Assembly: GCA_007128995.1 (NCBI GenBank)
Contig: SKWJ01000522.1
Location: forward strand, 1 to 8,901
Source of the DNA: Paracoccaceae bacterium
GTDB lineage: Bacteria; Pseudomonadota; Alphaproteobacteria; Rhodobacterales; Rhodobacteraceae
Length of the DNA: 8,901 nucleotides
Direction: 5' to 3'
Shown: positions 7,950-8,901 of the stretch, piece by piece
Numbering within the stretch: position 1 is the first letter of the stretch
Layout: the number at the start of each line of letters is the position of its first letter
The notes under the pieces: model-generated
Told to the model about the DNA's origin: nothing
Database searches by the model: none
What the model saw: the letters and a program-made list of their open reading frames with translations, nothing else
Position numbers and translations under genes: made by a program

Positions 7950-8530
7950 CACGCGCTCACAGCCGTCTGATCCAGAAAGTTTTGCAGCAAGGCATGGCCA
8001 TGCTCAGAGCGGATACTCTCAGGGTGGAACTGCACGCCCTCGATCGGCAAGTCGCGATGGCGTAGCCCCATGATCAGGCCATCCTCCAGCCAGCTTGTGA
8101 TCTCAAGGCATTCGGGCAAACTGTCGCGCGCAACGACCAGAGAATGATACCGAGTGGCCATCAAGGGTGAGGGCAACCCCCTGAAGACGCCAGCACCGGC
8201 GTGATGCATCGTGCCGAGCTTGCCATGCACGATTTCCGGCGCGCGCACCACGCGTCCACCGAATGCCTGTCCGATCGTCTGATGACCCAGGCAGACCCCC
8301 AGAAGTGGAACCCGCGCCTCTGCTGCGGCCAGTGTGAGCGGCAGACATATCCCTGCCTGATCCGGGTCGCACGGTCCGGGCGACAGTACGATCCCTGACG
8401 GACGCAGCGCCATGACTTGTTGCACATCCAGCGCGTCATTTCGGTAGACATGCACGTCCGCGCCCAACTCGCCCAGATAATGGACAAGATTGTAGGTGAA
8501 ACTGTCATAGTTATCGATCAGCAGAAGCAT
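7949..8530 (-). CDS. trpG: Anthranilate synthase glutamine amidotransferase subunit TrpG
   Basis: TrpG hydrolyses glutamine and passes ammonia to TrpE for anthranilate synthesis; proteins of this family can also serve p-aminobenzoate synthase as PabA. The 193-residue class-I glutamine amidotransferase begins with [13 protein letters not shown], has the oxyanion region SPGPCDP at 50-56, the nucleophile elbow GVCLGHQ at 78-84 with Cys80, and the remaining triad residues His169 and Glu171 in FHPES. I use the ATG at 8530; a longer in-frame start at 8578 would add 16 residues that do not look like the family. The ribosome site is modest (GGA about 8 bases upstream). trpE is not adjacent: a divergent gene lies upstream instead. 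It is the first gene of the trp/mo group here. Confidence 0.96.
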   Translation of the reverse strand: MLLLIDNYDSFTYNLVHYLGELGADVHVYRNDALDVQQVMALRPSGIVLSPGPCDPDQAGICLPLTLAAAEARVPLLGVCLGHQTIGQAFGGRVVRAPEIVHGKLGTMHHAGAGVFRGLPSPLMATRYHSLVVARDSLPECLEITSWLEDGLIMGLRHRDLPIEGVQFHPESIRSEHGHALLQNFLDQTAVSA

Positions 8531-8814
8531 ATGTTCATCCGGGCCAATGATGCCTGAGTTTCTACATGCCCGCGCCACTATGCCAAGGTCAAGGCCGCAC
8601 AGAGTTTTCTGGCAGAAGGCGTGCGGTTTTCTCAGGGATCAGACCCGGCTTTGGTTGAGACTGCGCAGGCGCACGGTTGCAGCATGTCGAAGCCCGTTGC
8701 GTCGCGCTCGCTCTGCCGGATCTCCTCTGCGAGAGCCTGTGTGATCAAGAGCTTTTGCATTCTGATAAATAGCGCTAGGATCAGCTTAATTGAAATCAGA
8801 CCAGAATCGCATCG
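8531..8814. other. Divergent intergenic region between trpG and the YdcH-like gene
   Basis: About 284 bases without a credible gene. It must carry the promoter(s) for trpG and for the gene to the right. A frame on the minus strand (8886-8632) overlaps the plus-strand gene and resembles no family I know. On the trpG strand no Trp-rich leader peptide or attenuator is visible. TATTTA (8770-8765) is a possible weak -10 for trpG. An interrupted dyad lies at 8762-8784. Confidence 0.5.
8762..8784. repeat. Interrupted inverted repeat, possible operator
   Basis: The palindrome TAGCGCTA (8770-8777) is flanked by CTGAT (8762-8766) and its complement ATCAG (8780-8784), with unequal spacing of three and two bases. 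It lies 31 bases before the YdcH-like start and covers the possible trpG -10. A transcription-factor site is possible; no T-run follows, so it is not a terminator. It may be chance. Confidence 0.3.
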
Positions 8815-8901
8815 ATGAACTCTCCTCAGGAACTGAGCCATGAAGATGTCTTGCGCGTCAAGCTGGAGGTGCTGCGTCAGAAGCACCGGGATCTGGATGA
8901 G
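8815..8901 (+). CDS. Probable YdcH/DUF465 family protein, N-terminal 29 residues (cut by window edge)
   Basis: From the ATG at 8815 the frame stays open to the window end, giving 29 residues. The stretch LRVKLEVLRQKHRDLDE resembles the heptad-like, charged start of the small YdcH/DUF465 proteins of alphaproteobacteria (pattern L..L..EHRDLD), which are about 60-80 residues long, coiled-coil and of unknown function. An in-frame stop at 8791-8793 limits the 5' end, so the ATG is the natural start, although no clear Shine-Dalgarno precedes it. It is the only plus-strand gene I accept here, and it is transcribed away from trpG. The assignment rests on a short segment from memory and could be wrong; a promoter was not recognised. 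Confidence 0.6.
   Translation, partial: MNSPQELSHEDVLRVKLEVLRQKHRDLDE

Noticed and set aside
8632..8886. An 84-codon minus-strand frame upstream of trpG
   Set aside because: It overlaps the start of the plus-strand YdcH-like gene, has no family resemblance and no good ribosome site.
1..8901. A hidden mobile element, CRISPR array, toxin-antitoxin or defence system
   Set aside because: No transposase, integrase, spaced repeats, paired small genes or foreign-looking stretch was found. Almost all the sequence is accounted for by recognised chromosomal genes.

Overview
The window looks like chromosomal DNA of a GC-rich alphaproteobacterium, most likely Rhodobacteraceae (Roseobacter group). Three things suggest this: the LexA box is of the alphaproteobacterial GTTC-N7-GTTC type, the trpG-trpD-trpC-moaC-moeA-lexA order is one I recall from that family, and a lytic transglycosylase is fused translationally to flhA as in their flagellar clusters. 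The species cannot be named from the sequence alone.

Nearly all coding is on the minus strand, so the window reads from right to left. At the far right (8815 to the end) a small plus-strand gene begins, probably of the YdcH/DUF465 family, and is cut by the window edge. A divergent intergenic region of about 284 bp separates it from trpG. Then follow trpG, trpD, trpC, moaC and moeA (8530 down to 4451), packed with overlaps or gaps of 16 bases at most. They encode the anthranilate-to-indole-glycerol-phosphate part of tryptophan synthesis and two molybdenum-cofactor enzymes. lexA (4371-3676) has the same direction but its own SOS-controlled promoter just after moeA. After a 222-bp gap comes kynU (3453-2260), encoding kynureninase, which releases anthranilate, the substrate of TrpD. 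After another 101 bp comes a secreted SLT-type lytic transglycosylase (2158-1445) overlapping flhA by ATGA. flhA encodes the flagellar export gate and runs off the left edge after about 482 codons.

The genes fall into four functional groups. TrpG, TrpD and TrpC act in tryptophan synthesis, and KynU can supply or recycle anthranilate. MoaC and MoeA act early and late in Mo-cofactor synthesis. LexA controls the SOS response and itself. The transglycosylase and FlhA belong to flagellar assembly. I found no tRNA, rRNA, CRISPR, insertion sequence or phage gene, and no convincing new system. The points most worth checking are the regulatory sites (lexA promoter/operator, repeats before kynU, dyad in the divergent region) and the gene order around kynU.
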